Positions 26,070 to 34,922 of a stretch of 64,000 nucleotides of DNA are shown here, piece by piece. Source of the DNA: an uncultured Woeseiaceae bacterium (GTDB lineage Bacteria; Pseudomonadota; Gammaproteobacteria; Steroidobacterales; Woeseiaceae); NCBI GenBank assembly GCA_905480215.1, contig CAJQPL010000031.1:30206-94205 (forward strand), written 5' to 3'. Position 1 is the stretch's first letter, and each line of letters begins with the position of its first letter. The notes beneath the pieces were generated by a model. That model saw only the letters and a program-made list of their open reading frames with translations. It had not been told where the DNA came from and searched no databases. The translations under genes and the position numbers were made by a program.

Positions 26070-27752
26070 CTAGCCTTGTTGTTGCATCGCTTGTTTTTCG
26101 AGTTTCGCCCACGAGTCGCGCAGCGTCACTACCCGATTGAAGATTCGTTTGTTGGCAGAATCTGTCTCACTGTCGGGACAAAAATACCCAAGCCGCTCAA
26201 ACTGAACTACTTCGCCAGAACTCAATTCAGACAATGAAGGTTCGAGTTTCGCAGATACCGTTTCAAGCGAAGTTGCGTTGAGAACCGCGCGGAAATCTTC
26301 CGCCTTGTTTGGATTCACTTCTGTGAACAAGCGATCGTAGAGATTGACCTCGGCATCGATGCAATGCGCGCTGGAAACCCAATGAATAGTGCCCTTCACT
26401 TTGCGCTCACTGCGGCCCGTGCCACTGCGTGTATCGGGGTCGTAGCTGCAGCGCAATTCAACGACGTCGCCTGCGTCGTTCTTAATCACTTCGTCGCAGC
26501 GAATAATATAGCCAAAGCGAAGCCGTACTTCGCCGTCAGGTTTTAAGCGAAAGAATTTCCGTGGCGCCTCTTCCATGAAATCGTCTTGTTCAATCCACAG
26601 CTCTCGCGAAAATGGCAGCGACCGGGTACCCATTTCAGGACGGCCCGGATGATTCATCGCCTCCATCATTTCAACTTTGTCGTCCGGATAGTTGCTTAGA
26701 ACAACCTTCAACGGTCTTAGAACTGCCATGCGGCGCGGCGACTCTTCGCCGAGATTTTCGCGAAGACAATTTTCAAACGCACCCATCTCGATAAGCTTGT
26801 TTTTCTTTGTAACTCCGGCCCGTCGTACGAAATCAAGCAATGCAGCAGCCGGGTAACCACGACGGCGCATACCGGAAATCGTGGGCATGCGGGGATCATC
26901 CCAACCGTCAACAATGCCCTCCTCGACCAAAGCATTCAATTTACGTTTACTTGTAATCGCATACGCCAGATTAAGGCGCGAGAACTCGATTTGTCTCGGT
27001 AAATGCTCTGGCTTGAGCTGCTCAAGAAACCAGTTGTACAGCGGCCGGTGGTCTTCAAACTCCAACGTGCATAAAGAGTGCGTGACGCCCTCAAACGCAT
27101 CGGACATCGTGTGCGCAAAGTCGTACAGCGGATAAATGCACCAGCTGTCGCCGGTATGCTGGTGCGACAAATGACGGATACGGTACAGAGCCGGATCGCG
27201 CAAATTCATATTCGGTGATGCCATGTCGATTTTTGCACGCAGCATCATCTCGCCGTCCGCAAACTCGCCGTTACGCATGCGCTCGAACAGTTCGAGGTTT
27301 TCCGCAACACTGCGGTCACGGTACGGGCTGTTCTTGCCAGCTTCCGTCAGTGTTCCGCGATAAGTACGAGTATCCTCAGCACTCAGACTGTCCACGTAGG
27401 CTTTGTCGATTTCGATCAAGCGCACAGCGGCCTTGTGCAATTGGCCAAAGTAGTCGGACGCGTGAGTTAGCCGATCCTGCCAGTCGAAGCCCAGCCAGCG
27501 CACATCTCGCTCGATGGCGTCAACATACTCGACTTTCTCCTTGCCTGGATTGGTATCGTCGAAGCGCAAGTAGGTACGACCGCCGGTTTCAGCGGTGACG
27601 CCGAAATTCAGGCAAATTGCCATCACATGCCCTATATGCAGGTAGCCGTTCGGCTCCGGCGGAAACCGGGTAACGACTTGTTGGTGCTTACCCGACGCCA
27701 GATCATCGTGGATGATTTGACGGATAAAGTCCCGTGATTCGATTTCGCTCAT
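26070..27752 (-). CDS. glnS: Glutaminyl-tRNA synthetase
   Basis: Class I aminoacyl-tRNA synthetase of about 560 residues (E. coli 554) that charges tRNA-Gln. The HIGH signature is PEPNGYLHIGH (His39-His42), and the KMSKS counterpart is ITSKRKLN. The C-terminal anticodon-binding beta-barrels cover about residues 340-550. I placed the start at the ATG giving MSEIESRDF; an upstream ATG at 27788 would add 12 residues. It diverges from thrS over a 120-base gap. GlnRS points to a lineage that does not rely solely on amidation of Glu-tRNA(Gln). Confidence 0.96.
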   Translation of the reverse strand: MSEIESRDFIRQIIHDDLASGKHQQVVTRFPPEPNGYLHIGHVMAICLNFGVTAETGGRTYLRFDDTNPGKEKVEYVDAIERDVRWLGFDWQDRLTHASDYFGQLHKAAVRLIEIDKAYVDSLSAEDTRTYRGTLTEAGKNSPYRDRSVAENLELFERMRNGEFADGEMMLRAKIDMASPNMNLRDPALYRIRHLSHQHTGDSWCIYPLYDFAHTMSDAFEGVTHSLCTLEFEDHRPLYNWFLEQLKPEHLPRQIEFSRLNLAYAITSKRKLNALVEEGIVDGWDDPRMPTISGMRRRGYPAAALLDFVRRAGVTKKNKLIEMGAFENCLRENLGEESPRRMAVLRPLKVVLSNYPDDKVEMMEAMNHPGRPEMGTRSLPFSRELWIEQDDFMEEAPRKFFRLKPDGEVRLRFGYIIRCDEVIKNDAGDVVELRCSYDPDTRSGTGRSERKVKGTIHWVSSAHCIDAEVNLYDRLFTEVNPNKAEDFRAVLNATSLETVSAKLEPSLSELSSGEVVQFERLGYFCPDSETDSANKRIFNRVVTLRDSWAKLEKQAMQQQG

Positions 27753-27872
27753 GAAGATTTCGACAACTGATTTTCGAAGGGGCGTCATTGTACTCGAACT
27801 TGTTTATCCACGGGGCATTTCGCGTACAATATCGCGCCGTTACAGTCACTTCTTCGAGCAGCAAATCGAATT

Positions 27873-29807
27873 ATGCCGAAAATCACCTTACCAGACGGAT
27901 CCGAACGTCAATTTGATACGAGCGCCAGCGGCGCTGACGTGGCAGCCAGCATCGGCGAAGGCCTGGCGAAAGCCGCTGTTGCTGTGCGTGTGGATGGTTC
28001 CGAGTGGGACCTCGACCGACTTATCGAGCAAGACGCGGCAGTGGAAATCATCACCCGCGACTCGGATGACGGCCTTGAACTGCTGCGCCACGACGCGGCA
28101 CATGTATTGGCGGAAGCCGTTAAGGAGTTGTGGCCAGAGACGCAAGTGACCATCGGTCCGGCGATAGACAATGGCTTTTACTACGATTTTGCGCGCGAAG
28201 AGGCGTTTACCGACGCAGACCTCGAGACCATCGAATCGCGCATGAAAGAAATTGTTGAGCGAAACGAGACGATCAGTCGCGAAGTCTGGAAGCGCGATGA
28301 AGCTGTCAATTTTTTCCGCGGCATCGGCGAGCACTACAAAGCAGAAATTATCGAGAGCATCCCGTCGGCAGAGGACCTGACCCTCTACCGCCAGGGAGAC
28401 TTTATTGACCTTTGTCGTGGACCGCACCTGCCGTCTACCGGAAAGCTGGGCAAGTCTTTCAAACTAACGCGCGTTTCCGGTGCCTACTGGCGCGGCGACT
28501 CAAACAACGAAATGCTGCAGCGCATTTACGGCACGGCGTGGTCGAACGACAAGCAGCTTAGAAAGTACTTACACATGCTCGAGGAAGCTGAGAAGCGAGA
28601 TCATCGCCGTCTTGGACGCGTGATGGATCTATTCCATTTCCAGGAAGAAGCGCCCGGCGCCGTGTTCTGGCACCCGAAAGGCTGGTCTGTATTTCAGTCG
28701 CTAATCGGTTACATGCGGCAAAAACAGAACGAAGCCGGTTACCAGGAGATCAACACCCCTGAAATAATGTCGAAAGCGTTGTGGGAGAAGTCCGGGCATA
28801 ACGCGGCTTTTGGCGACAACATGTTTACGTCAGAGACTGCCGACGGTCGCGTTTACGCCGTTAAGCCGATGAATTGCCCGGGGCATGTGCAAGTCTTCAA
28901 GCAGGGAATTACGAGTTACCGCGACCTGCCCGTGCGTCTTGCCGAATTCGGCAAGTGCCATCGCTACGAACCATCGGGCGCCCTTCACGGCATGATGCGC
29001 GTGCGCGCATTCACTCAGGACGATGCGCACATTTTCTGTACGCCGGAGCAGATTACTGCTGAGTCGATTGACGTCTGCAAACTCATTCTCGATATTTATC
29101 GCGGTTTTGGATTTAATGACGTACGTATCAAATTCGCCGACCGGCCAGAAGTCCGAGTCGGAGAAGATGCCGTATGGGACCAGGCCGAGCAGGCCTTGCT
29201 CAAGGCGCTCGAGGTTGGCGGCCTCGATTACACGCACAATCCAGGCGAAGGCGCTTTCTACGGACCCAAACTTGAGTTCGTCTTGCGCGACGCGATTGGT
29301 CGAGACTGGCAGTGCGGCACCTTACAAGTAGATCTCAACATGCCTGGCCGACTGGGCGCCAGTTACATCGGCGAAGACGGCGAGAAACATTTACCCGTCA
29401 TGTTGCATCGCGCGATATTCGGCTCGCTAGAACGCTTCATGGGTATCCTGATCGAGCACCACGCCGGCAACTTGCCGCTATGGCTGGCTCCACAGCAGGT
29501 TAAAGTCCTGACAATTACCTCGGATGCAGATGAATACGCGACGGAGATCGCAACGTTACTTACAGCCAATGGGCTGCGAGCAAGTACAGATCTTAGAAAC
29601 GAGAAAATCTCCTATAAGGTACGGGAACATAGCGTCGCCAAGATCCCGGTGCAGTTCGCGGTCGGCCAACGCGAGTTGGAAAACCGCACGGTTGCTGTAC
29701 GTCGAATTGGCTCCAAGGCACAACAAGTCATGTCGCTTGACGATGCGCTCGCCGCACTCAAAACTGAGATCGAAAACCGCACGGGCAGCGACACTAGCGA
29801 CAACTGA
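27873..29807 (+). CDS. thrS: Threonyl-tRNA synthetase
   Basis: Class II synthetase of 644 residues. An N-terminal TGS domain (residues 1-62, [14 protein letters not shown]) is followed by the editing domain with [16 protein letters not shown], the zinc-binding catalytic core ([19 protein letters not shown]) and the C-terminal anticodon domain starting near [10 protein letters not shown]. Unusually for gammaproteobacteria, infC, rpmI and rplT do not follow it; instead there is a 237-base gap and then the receiver-TonB gene. Both flanks of the locus therefore differ from the canonical translation cluster. Confidence 0.97.
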   Translation: MPKITLPDGSERQFDTSASGADVAASIGEGLAKAAVAVRVDGSEWDLDRLIEQDAAVEIITRDSDDGLELLRHDAAHVLAEAVKELWPETQVTIGPAIDNGFYYDFAREEAFTDADLETIESRMKEIVERNETISREVWKRDEAVNFFRGIGEHYKAEIIESIPSAEDLTLYRQGDFIDLCRGPHLPSTGKLGKSFKLTRVSGAYWRGDSNNEMLQRIYGTAWSNDKQLRKYLHMLEEAEKRDHRRLGRVMDLFHFQEEAPGAVFWHPKGWSVFQSLIGYMRQKQNEAGYQEINTPEIMSKALWEKSGHNAAFGDNMFTSETADGRVYAVKPMNCPGHVQVFKQGITSYRDLPVRLAEFGKCHRYEPSGALHGMMRVRAFTQDDAHIFCTPEQITAESIDVCKLILDIYRGFGFNDVRIKFADRPEVRVGEDAVWDQAEQALLKALEVGGLDYTHNPGEGAFYGPKLEFVLRDAIGRDWQCGTLQVDLNMPGRLGASYIGEDGEKHLPVMLHRAIFGSLERFMGILIEHHAGNLPLWLAPQQVKVLTITSDADEYATEIATLLTANGLRASTDLRNEKISYKVREHSVAKIPVQFAVGQRELENRTVAVRRIGSKAQQVMSLDDALAALKTEIENRTGSDTSDN

Positions 29808-29834
29808 TTCTCGGCCTCTGACAAACCCTCTCCT

Positions 29835-29866
29835 GCGCCGCCAGCCCAATAGCTGCAGGCCGGCGC
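29835..29866 (+). terminator. Possible thrS downstream hairpin
   Basis: A GC-rich inverted repeat, GCGCCG at 29835-29840 and CGGCGC at 29861-29866, lies 28 bases after the thrS stop, with a short inner AGC/GCT pairing. Only a weak T-run (GTTTG) follows, so it could be an inefficient intrinsic terminator or an unrelated hairpin. The rest of the gap up to 30044 shows no gene. Confidence 0.3.
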
Positions 29867-30044
29867 GCCTGTTTGATGCTACCAAAATCCCAAACGTGAC
29901 CGGCCCTGCACTCACAATGTGCGCCGCGTCACAGATTCAGCATCCAGTTGCTGTCAAATGTAAAACCAGCGAAAACCCAAGGCTATACTCCCTCGACGCA
30001 AGGAATCCGTGAGCGATTCAACATAAGACCTTGGAGAAAGCGAA

Positions 30045-33000
30045 GTGCCGGCGGACCAATACAAAACACAAATATTATTGCTACATAGCAAGCAATCGAC
30101 TCTGGACGCCTTAAGTGCAGGGTTTAACGACAGCTATACGGTGCATTGTGCTACCAGCGGAAGCGAGGCATTGAACACGCTCGTCGACACACCAATAAAC
30201 GTTATCGTAACGGTGCAAGACCTGCCCGGCATGAGCGGACTGGACGCGCTTCGTGAAGCGAAGAAACGCTCCCCCGAAACAATAGGAATCCTGCTTGCCG
30301 GCAATGCAGGTGCTGATATTCAGGCTCTGGTCGGCGAAGAAGAAGTATTCCAGGTTGTAACAGGCAGCGTTACCAGCGCCGGCCTTAACCAGTTGGTCGA
30401 CAACGCTACACGTCAAATGAGATTACTGGCACTGGCCGGCGCGGCCAATGATACGGTCGCAAACGTTGATGAGCCCGCCGAACATATCATCATGGAAACT
30501 TCGGAAAACGGCTCAACGATAATCAGTGATGGCACAAATAGATTGCCCGCTCTCGACCCGACAAAGGTATCAGCCGCGATAAGCGTTGGTTCTCGGGCGG
30601 TTGATGTTCTGGTCTTAACCAAGGATCAGGAATTCCTTGAAACAATCAAGGATTCATCGCGCGGCGCGCACAAGGTGTTCTACGCCAATACTCTGGCGCA
30701 GGCAAACGATGCCATTAGCAAGAACAAAATCGGTGTTGCTGTTATCGATGCCGCCATGGTCGGGGAAAAAGTTGAACAATTAACGCAACATCTTCGCAAG
30801 AGTTCACAACGACTGGTATCCATTGTTGCGGGTCGCCGCGACGATGGCGAAATGCTGATGGACCTGATCAACCGCGGCAAGGTGTATCGCTTCTTATTAA
30901 AGCCAGTGTCACCGGGTCGTGCGAGACTTGCCGTAGAGGCTTCGGTCAAGCATCACCTTGAAGCACCCGATGCTGCTTTCAAGATCGTTGCTGGGTCTGC
31001 TGCAGCGACGAGAGCGGCGCCCAATCGGCCGGCGCCAGTAGCAAAACCTGTTGCACCGCCAACGCCTATCGTCAAGGCGGCTCCAAAACCGTCTGTCGTT
31101 GCAACTCCGCAAGCTGTTGCTAAGCAAGCGAAAGTTAAAAAAGCCGCAGCGCCAGTCAAACCAATGTCAAAACCGCTTGCCACGATGCCAAATGACCCGC
31201 CACTGGGGTCGGCAGTCGCACCCGGCGGCGGTTCGCCGATCGAGGATGGATTGGCCAATGCCTTTGGTCAGGATGACTCCAGCTTTACAGAGACGGTGAC
31301 GGGTCTTATCAGTTCCTTCACTGATAAAATTACGCCTGACAGCAAATCGGCCGACGACCTCGATGCCCCTTTGTCCGTAAAAGAAACTGTTGCCGTTAGC
31401 CCCAGGAAATCCGCTCCTGAGGAATCTGCATCGGCCGATGGGATGGACGGGAAGTTATTGCAGAGTCCGAAGTTAATCGGCATGGGTGCTGCCGCAGCAG
31501 CCGTCCTGGTGGCTGGTCTGTTTTGGGTATTTAGTGGTTCGGATAATCCCGTACCCACAAATGAGATTGAACGCGCCGACACCTCGGTCGCAGCAAAGGA
31601 CGCCGTAGCCCCAGTTGAAGTGGAAGTGGAAGTGGAAGTCGCAGCCGAAGTCGACGTCGAAGCACTGCTTGTCGAAGCACGTCAGGCACGCAACTCAGAT
31701 CAGATATTCGATCCGGATGGCAGCAATGCGATCGAGTTGTTTGCAGCCGCGCTGGCAGCCGAACCGGAGAACGACCTTATTGCAGCAGAATTGGATGCGG
31801 CGGTAAACGTTGCGCTGAGCATAGCCGAGTCAGGTATTCTTGAGTCACGGCTCGATGAGACCGATGCTGCCCTGCAACGAGTAGCGTCCGTTGATCCGCA
31901 GAATTCCCGACTTCCATTCCTTACCGCCCAGCTTTCTCAATTGCAGTATCGTGCGAACATCGATATAGCTCGAGCGGCACTCAGCGAAAATCGCCTCGAG
32001 GAAGCGGGTAATGCGCTGACTGCTGCTAGAGCAGCAGGCAGTCTCGAAACCACTGAATTGGACACACTGCAGCAGCAAGTCAATACGCTTCGCAGCGAAC
32101 AAGGCATTGATAGATTGCTCGCGAGAGCGCAAGCAAGACTCGACTCTGGCGATCTTCTGGTTCCCGTCAACGACAATGCGCGTTACTACTACCAGCTTGT
32201 TCTTGCCAAGGACCCAAGCAGTACGGTTGCTCACCGCGGTATTGGCGCTATTGCCAGCACCTTGGTACTTGAAGCGCGTAGCGAGATTCAACGGGGTGAC
32301 TTCAATGGTGCTGAAGATATCCTGGCGCATGTACGAGTCGTAGATCCGAACAACGCCGAGGCGGCTCTTGCCAGTGAAGAACTTGCCGCAGCACGAACCG
32401 CGACACGTGAGAATTCAGCGGCACGCCGTGCAGAACGGGAACAAACTGCATTGCTAGCATCACAAACAGCAGAAACAAACAGGCAAGCTGAAGCTGATCG
32501 ACAAGCCGAAGCCAACAGACAGGCTGAGGCTAATCGCCAGGCAGAAGCCGATAGACAAGCGGATGCTGAACGACAAGCACAGGCCGAACAGCAAGCGGAA
32601 GCTGAACAACAAGCACAGGCAGAACAACAAGCTGAAGCTGAACGACAAGCACAGGCAGAACAACAAGCGGAAGCTGAACGACAAGTTGCCGCCGAGCAGG
32701 CCGCCGCGATTGCAGCCGCTGCGCTGGCCGCCGAGCAGGCTGCGGCTGACTCAGCCGCGCAAACGGCCGCCCGAACAGGTGCGCCAAGCGTACAAACGTT
32801 TGCTGACACTTCAGCCGCTAACAGTCAGAAGGCTGGCGAAGTCATTCCGGCGGCGAAGCCGCAAGCAACCGAAATTGTGCCGGTAAGCTCCTTGAACAGA
32901 ATCAAATATGTTGCGCCGAAATATCCTCGTCAGGCACAACGACGCAATCTCTCCGGCTGGGTTGACATCGTTTTTACGGTTACTACCGATGGCAATGTCT

Positions 33001-33152
33001 CTAATGTTGCGGTCAGAGATTCCAACCCGGCTGACACTTTCAACAGTGCCGCGGTCAAGGCAGTAGAGAAGTGGCAGTTCGAATCGGTTCTGGAAAGCGG
33101 CATCGCTGTGGAAAAACGTGCCGGCGTCCGCATGCTATTCGCTCTTGAGTAG
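30045..33152 (+). CDS. Receiver-receiver-TonB fusion membrane protein
   Basis: Protein of 1035 residues with an uncommon order. Residues 8-125 form a receiver-like domain resembling VIVTVQDLPGMSG, but the phosphate-accepting Asp position is Val. Residues 185-305 form a second receiver-like domain with VIDAAM and the conserved FLLKP lysine. A Pro/Ala-rich linker follows (320-380), then a membrane helix at about 478-497 (GMGAAAAAVLVAGLFWVF), an acidic Val-Glu stretch and tetratricopeptide-like helices (550-790). Eleven QAEADR-type hexapeptides span 814-879. Residues 946-1035 are a TonB C-terminal domain (KYVAPKYPRQAQRRNLSGWV). It should sit in the inner membrane with receivers in the cytoplasm and TonB in the periplasm. 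No exbB, exbD or TonB-dependent receptor is nearby. Function unknown. Confidence 0.82.
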   Translation: MPADQYKTQILLLHSKQSTLDALSAGFNDSYTVHCATSGSEALNTLVDTPINVIVTVQDLPGMSGLDALREAKKRSPETIGILLAGNAGADIQALVGEEEVFQVVTGSVTSAGLNQLVDNATRQMRLLALAGAANDTVANVDEPAEHIIMETSENGSTIISDGTNRLPALDPTKVSAAISVGSRAVDVLVLTKDQEFLETIKDSSRGAHKVFYANTLAQANDAISKNKIGVAVIDAAMVGEKVEQLTQHLRKSSQRLVSIVAGRRDDGEMLMDLINRGKVYRFLLKPVSPGRARLAVEASVKHHLEAPDAAFKIVAGSAAATRAAPNRPAPVAKPVAPPTPIVKAAPKPSVVATPQAVAKQAKVKKAAAPVKPMSKPLATMPNDPPLGSAVAPGGGSPIEDGLANAFGQDDSSFTETVTGLISSFTDKITPDSKSADDLDAPLSVKETVAVSPRKSAPEESASADGMDGKLLQSPKLIGMGAAAAAVLVAGLFWVFSGSDNPVPTNEIERADTSVAAKDAVAPVEVEVEVEVAAEVDVEALLVEARQARNSDQIFDPDGSNAIELFAAALAAEPENDLIAAELDAAVNVALSIAESGILESRLDETDAALQRVASVDPQNSRLPFLTAQLSQLQYRANIDIARAALSENRLEEAGNALTAARAAGSLETTELDTLQQQVNTLRSEQGIDRLLARAQARLDSGDLLVPVNDNARYYYQLVLAKDPSSTVAHRGIGAIASTLVLEARSEIQRGDFNGAEDILAHVRVVDPNNAEAALASEELAAARTATRENSAARRAEREQTALLASQTAETNRQAEADRQAEANRQAEANRQAEADRQADAERQAQAEQQAEAEQQAQAEQQAEAERQAQAEQQAEAERQVAAEQAAAIAAAALAAEQAAADSAAQTAARTGAPSVQTFADTSAANSQKAGEVIPAAKPQATEIVPVSSLNRIKYVAPKYPRQAQRRNLSGWVDIVFTVTTDGNVSNVAVRDSNPADTFNSAAVKAVEKWQFESVLESGIAVEKRAGVRMLFALE
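32484..32681 (+). repeat. Eleven in-frame 18-base repeats encoding a Gln-Ala-Glu hexapeptide
   Basis: The segment is exactly 198 bases, eleven units of 18 bases, coding for QAEADR, QAEANR, QADAER, QAQAEQ and close variants (residues 814-879 of the fusion protein). The first units favour DR/NR and the later ones EQ/ER, so the array has drifted or expanded in two steps. The charge pattern suits a long single helix or coiled coil spanning the periplasm, as in TolA or TonB linkers. The codons vary between units, so the array is not a very recent duplication. Confidence 0.9.
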
Positions 33153-33175
33153 CGAGTGACATTGCTTTACCATAC

Positions 33176-33201
33176 GGTCAAATTATTTTCCGGATTGGAC
33201 C
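33176..33201. promoter_or_regulatory. Interrupted palindrome upstream of the TetR gene
   Basis: GGTCAAAT at 33176-33183 and ATTGGACC at 33194-33201 form a 7-of-8 inverted repeat separated by 10 bases, 33 to 45 bases before the proposed tetR starts. TetR regulators often bind such palindromes at their own promoters, so autoregulation is plausible. This is inferred from position and symmetry only. Confidence 0.4.
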
Positions 33202-33246
33202 AAATAGTTAAATTCGACTAGAGTTGGCGGGTACTTGCCACCATGG

Positions 33247-33951
33247 ATGCCTCCTGTGCACGAAGAATCCGCTTTACATAACGTCCAGCCTGCGCGAAAA
33301 CAACAGCAGCGAAGTGTCGTTACGCAGCAAAAACTGCTTAATGCTGCAATCGAAGCGTTTGCCGAGAACGGATTTAAGGGAACGTCAACTCGTGATATCG
33401 CGGAACGTGCCGGTGTTCATCATCCGCTGATTACTTATCATTTCAAAAATAAAGACCAATTATGGCGCGCGGCGGCCGACTATATTTTTACTGCATTCTC
33501 GGCGTCGCTGAATAAGTCGCTGAAAGAACACAGCAACTTATCCCCGAAAAGTCAGATGTCTGCGATGATTCGTGTCTATGTCAGCTACGCGAAAGACCAC
33601 CCGGCGCTGCACAAAGTAATGGTTCAGGAAGCCAGCTACCCTAGCCCGCGACTGGATTGGTTGATTGAAGAGCACCTAAAACCGTTTTTCGATTTCGCCA
33701 TCGATATGCTCGGAAAGTTGCAGCAATTAGGCGTCGCAGTACCGGGAAATACTGCCGTGCTATTCAATATGATTCGTCTGTCATCGGGCGGCTTGCTGGC
33801 ACTCGGCAATGAACTTGGCGACTCAAGTGGGCTGGATATTGATGACCCAGAAACAATCGACGAGATTTGCGAAATGATCCTTAGGGTTTTCCTACCGGGC
33901 GAGATGCCGGCTGCCTATGCCGCCAACACCGCAGTCGAAAGCATTGCCTAG
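33247..33951 (+). CDS. TetR-family transcriptional regulator
   Basis: Regulator of about 234 residues. The N-terminal helix-turn-helix reads GTSTRDIAERAGVHHPLITY (about residues 42-61), followed by HFKNKDQLW, the standard TetR pattern; the C-terminal ligand domain is not specific. A TTG at 33235 with GGCGGG upstream is the alternative start. It lies beside the convergent agmatinase gene at the edge of the polyamine block, but control of that block is only a guess. Confidence 0.87.
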   Translation: MPPVHEESALHNVQPARKQQQRSVVTQQKLLNAAIEAFAENGFKGTSTRDIAERAGVHHPLITYHFKNKDQLWRAAADYIFTAFSASLNKSLKEHSNLSPKSQMSAMIRVYVSYAKDHPALHKVMVQEASYPSPRLDWLIEEHLKPFFDFAIDMLGKLQQLGVAVPGNTAVLFNMIRLSSGGLLALGNELGDSSGLDIDDPETIDEICEMILRVFLPGEMPAAYAANTAVESIA

Positions 33952-33968
33952 CGACTAGCAGATTAGAA

Positions 33969-34922
33969 TCAGCCACCGATGGGTCGATTCGCATAGAGAT
34001 ACAACATTTCCATCGCGAGATGGGATGCGGCGAGCGCCGTAATTTCGGCAACATCGTAGGCAGGGGCAACCTCGACGATGTCCATACCGATGACATTGAT
34101 GCCCTGCAGGCCGCGCAAAATCGACATCGCCTGATAACTTGTCAGTCCCCCGCAAACCGGCGTACCTGTTCCCGGTGCGTAGCTCGGGTCCAGGCAATCA
34201 ATGTCAAATGTAACGTAAACCGGCGCATCGCCGAGGCAGCGACGAATCTCTTTGACAGTCGCTTCGATCGACTGTGACTGCACCAACGGGCCATCGATAA
34301 TATTGAATCCCAGTGTATCCGGATTCTGCGTTCTAAGTCCGACCTGCACAGACGTGGACGGATTAACCAGCCCCTCCTTCGCAGCCCACCAGAACATCGT
34401 GCCATGGTCGATGCGATCGTTTTCATCCGCCCAAGTGTCCGAATGCGCATCAAAATGCAGTATCGACACGGGACCACCATGTTTGCGCACATGCGCCTTT
34501 ATCAACGGATAGGAAATAAAATGATCACCGCCCAAAGATAACAAAGCTGCACCAGCGGATAGCAGCTTAAAGGCCTCTTCTTCTATTTCCCCGGGCACAT
34601 TTTCCGGGCGCCCAAAATCAAAATAAGCATCGCCCGCATCAACCACTGCGAGCTTGTCAAATGGATCAAAATCCATACCGTAAGGTCTTTCCCAGGCCAT
34701 GGTCGCTGACGCGTTGCGAATCGCTCTTGGCCCCAATCGAGCACCGGAGCGATTAGTCGTGGCCGTATCAAACGGCACACCGAGAACGGCCACATCGACG
34801 CCGGTCATATCTTTGCAATACTTTCGACGCATAAACGATGTAACGCCACCGTAAGTCGGTTCGGGCGTCGTTCCGTACAAGCTATCGCGATCTACCGCGT
34901 GGTCATTACTGTGTTTATCCAT
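33969..34922 (-). CDS. speB: Agmatinase / guanidino-acid ureohydrolase
   Basis: Manganese ureohydrolase of 317 residues that splits urea from agmatine or a related guanidino compound such as 4-guanidinobutyrate. The metal-binding signatures are all present: GGDHFISYP, ILHFDAHSDTW and FDIDCLDPSYAPGTGTP. The reading frame overlaps the start of its neighbour, the upstream aminotransferase gene, by 8 bases, so the two are coupled. In this setting the product putrescine or GABA would enter the gamma-glutamyl pathway encoded further upstream. The exact substrate cannot be set from sequence. Confidence 0.88.
   Translation of the reverse strand: MDKHSNDHAVDRDSLYGTTPEPTYGGVTSFMRRKYCKDMTGVDVAVLGVPFDTATTNRSGARLGPRAIRNASATMAWERPYGMDFDPFDKLAVVDAGDAYFDFGRPENVPGEIEEEAFKLLSAGAALLSLGGDHFISYPLIKAHVRKHGGPVSILHFDAHSDTWADENDRIDHGTMFWWAAKEGLVNPSTSVQVGLRTQNPDTLGFNIIDGPLVQSQSIEATVKEIRRCLGDAPVYVTFDIDCLDPSYAPGTGTPVCGGLTSYQAMSILRGLQGINVIGMDIVEVAPAYDVAEITALAASHLAMEMLYLYANRPIGG

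Noticed and set aside
29808-30044. Possible infC start after thrS
   Set aside because: No IF3-like frame, including from ATT starts, was seen in this gap.
32288-32809. Minus-strand frame of 173 residues rich in Ser, Ala and Cys
   Set aside because: It is the reverse reading of the Gln/Ala/Glu repeat of the TonB fusion gene; the low complexity and lack of a ribosome site show it is an artefact.
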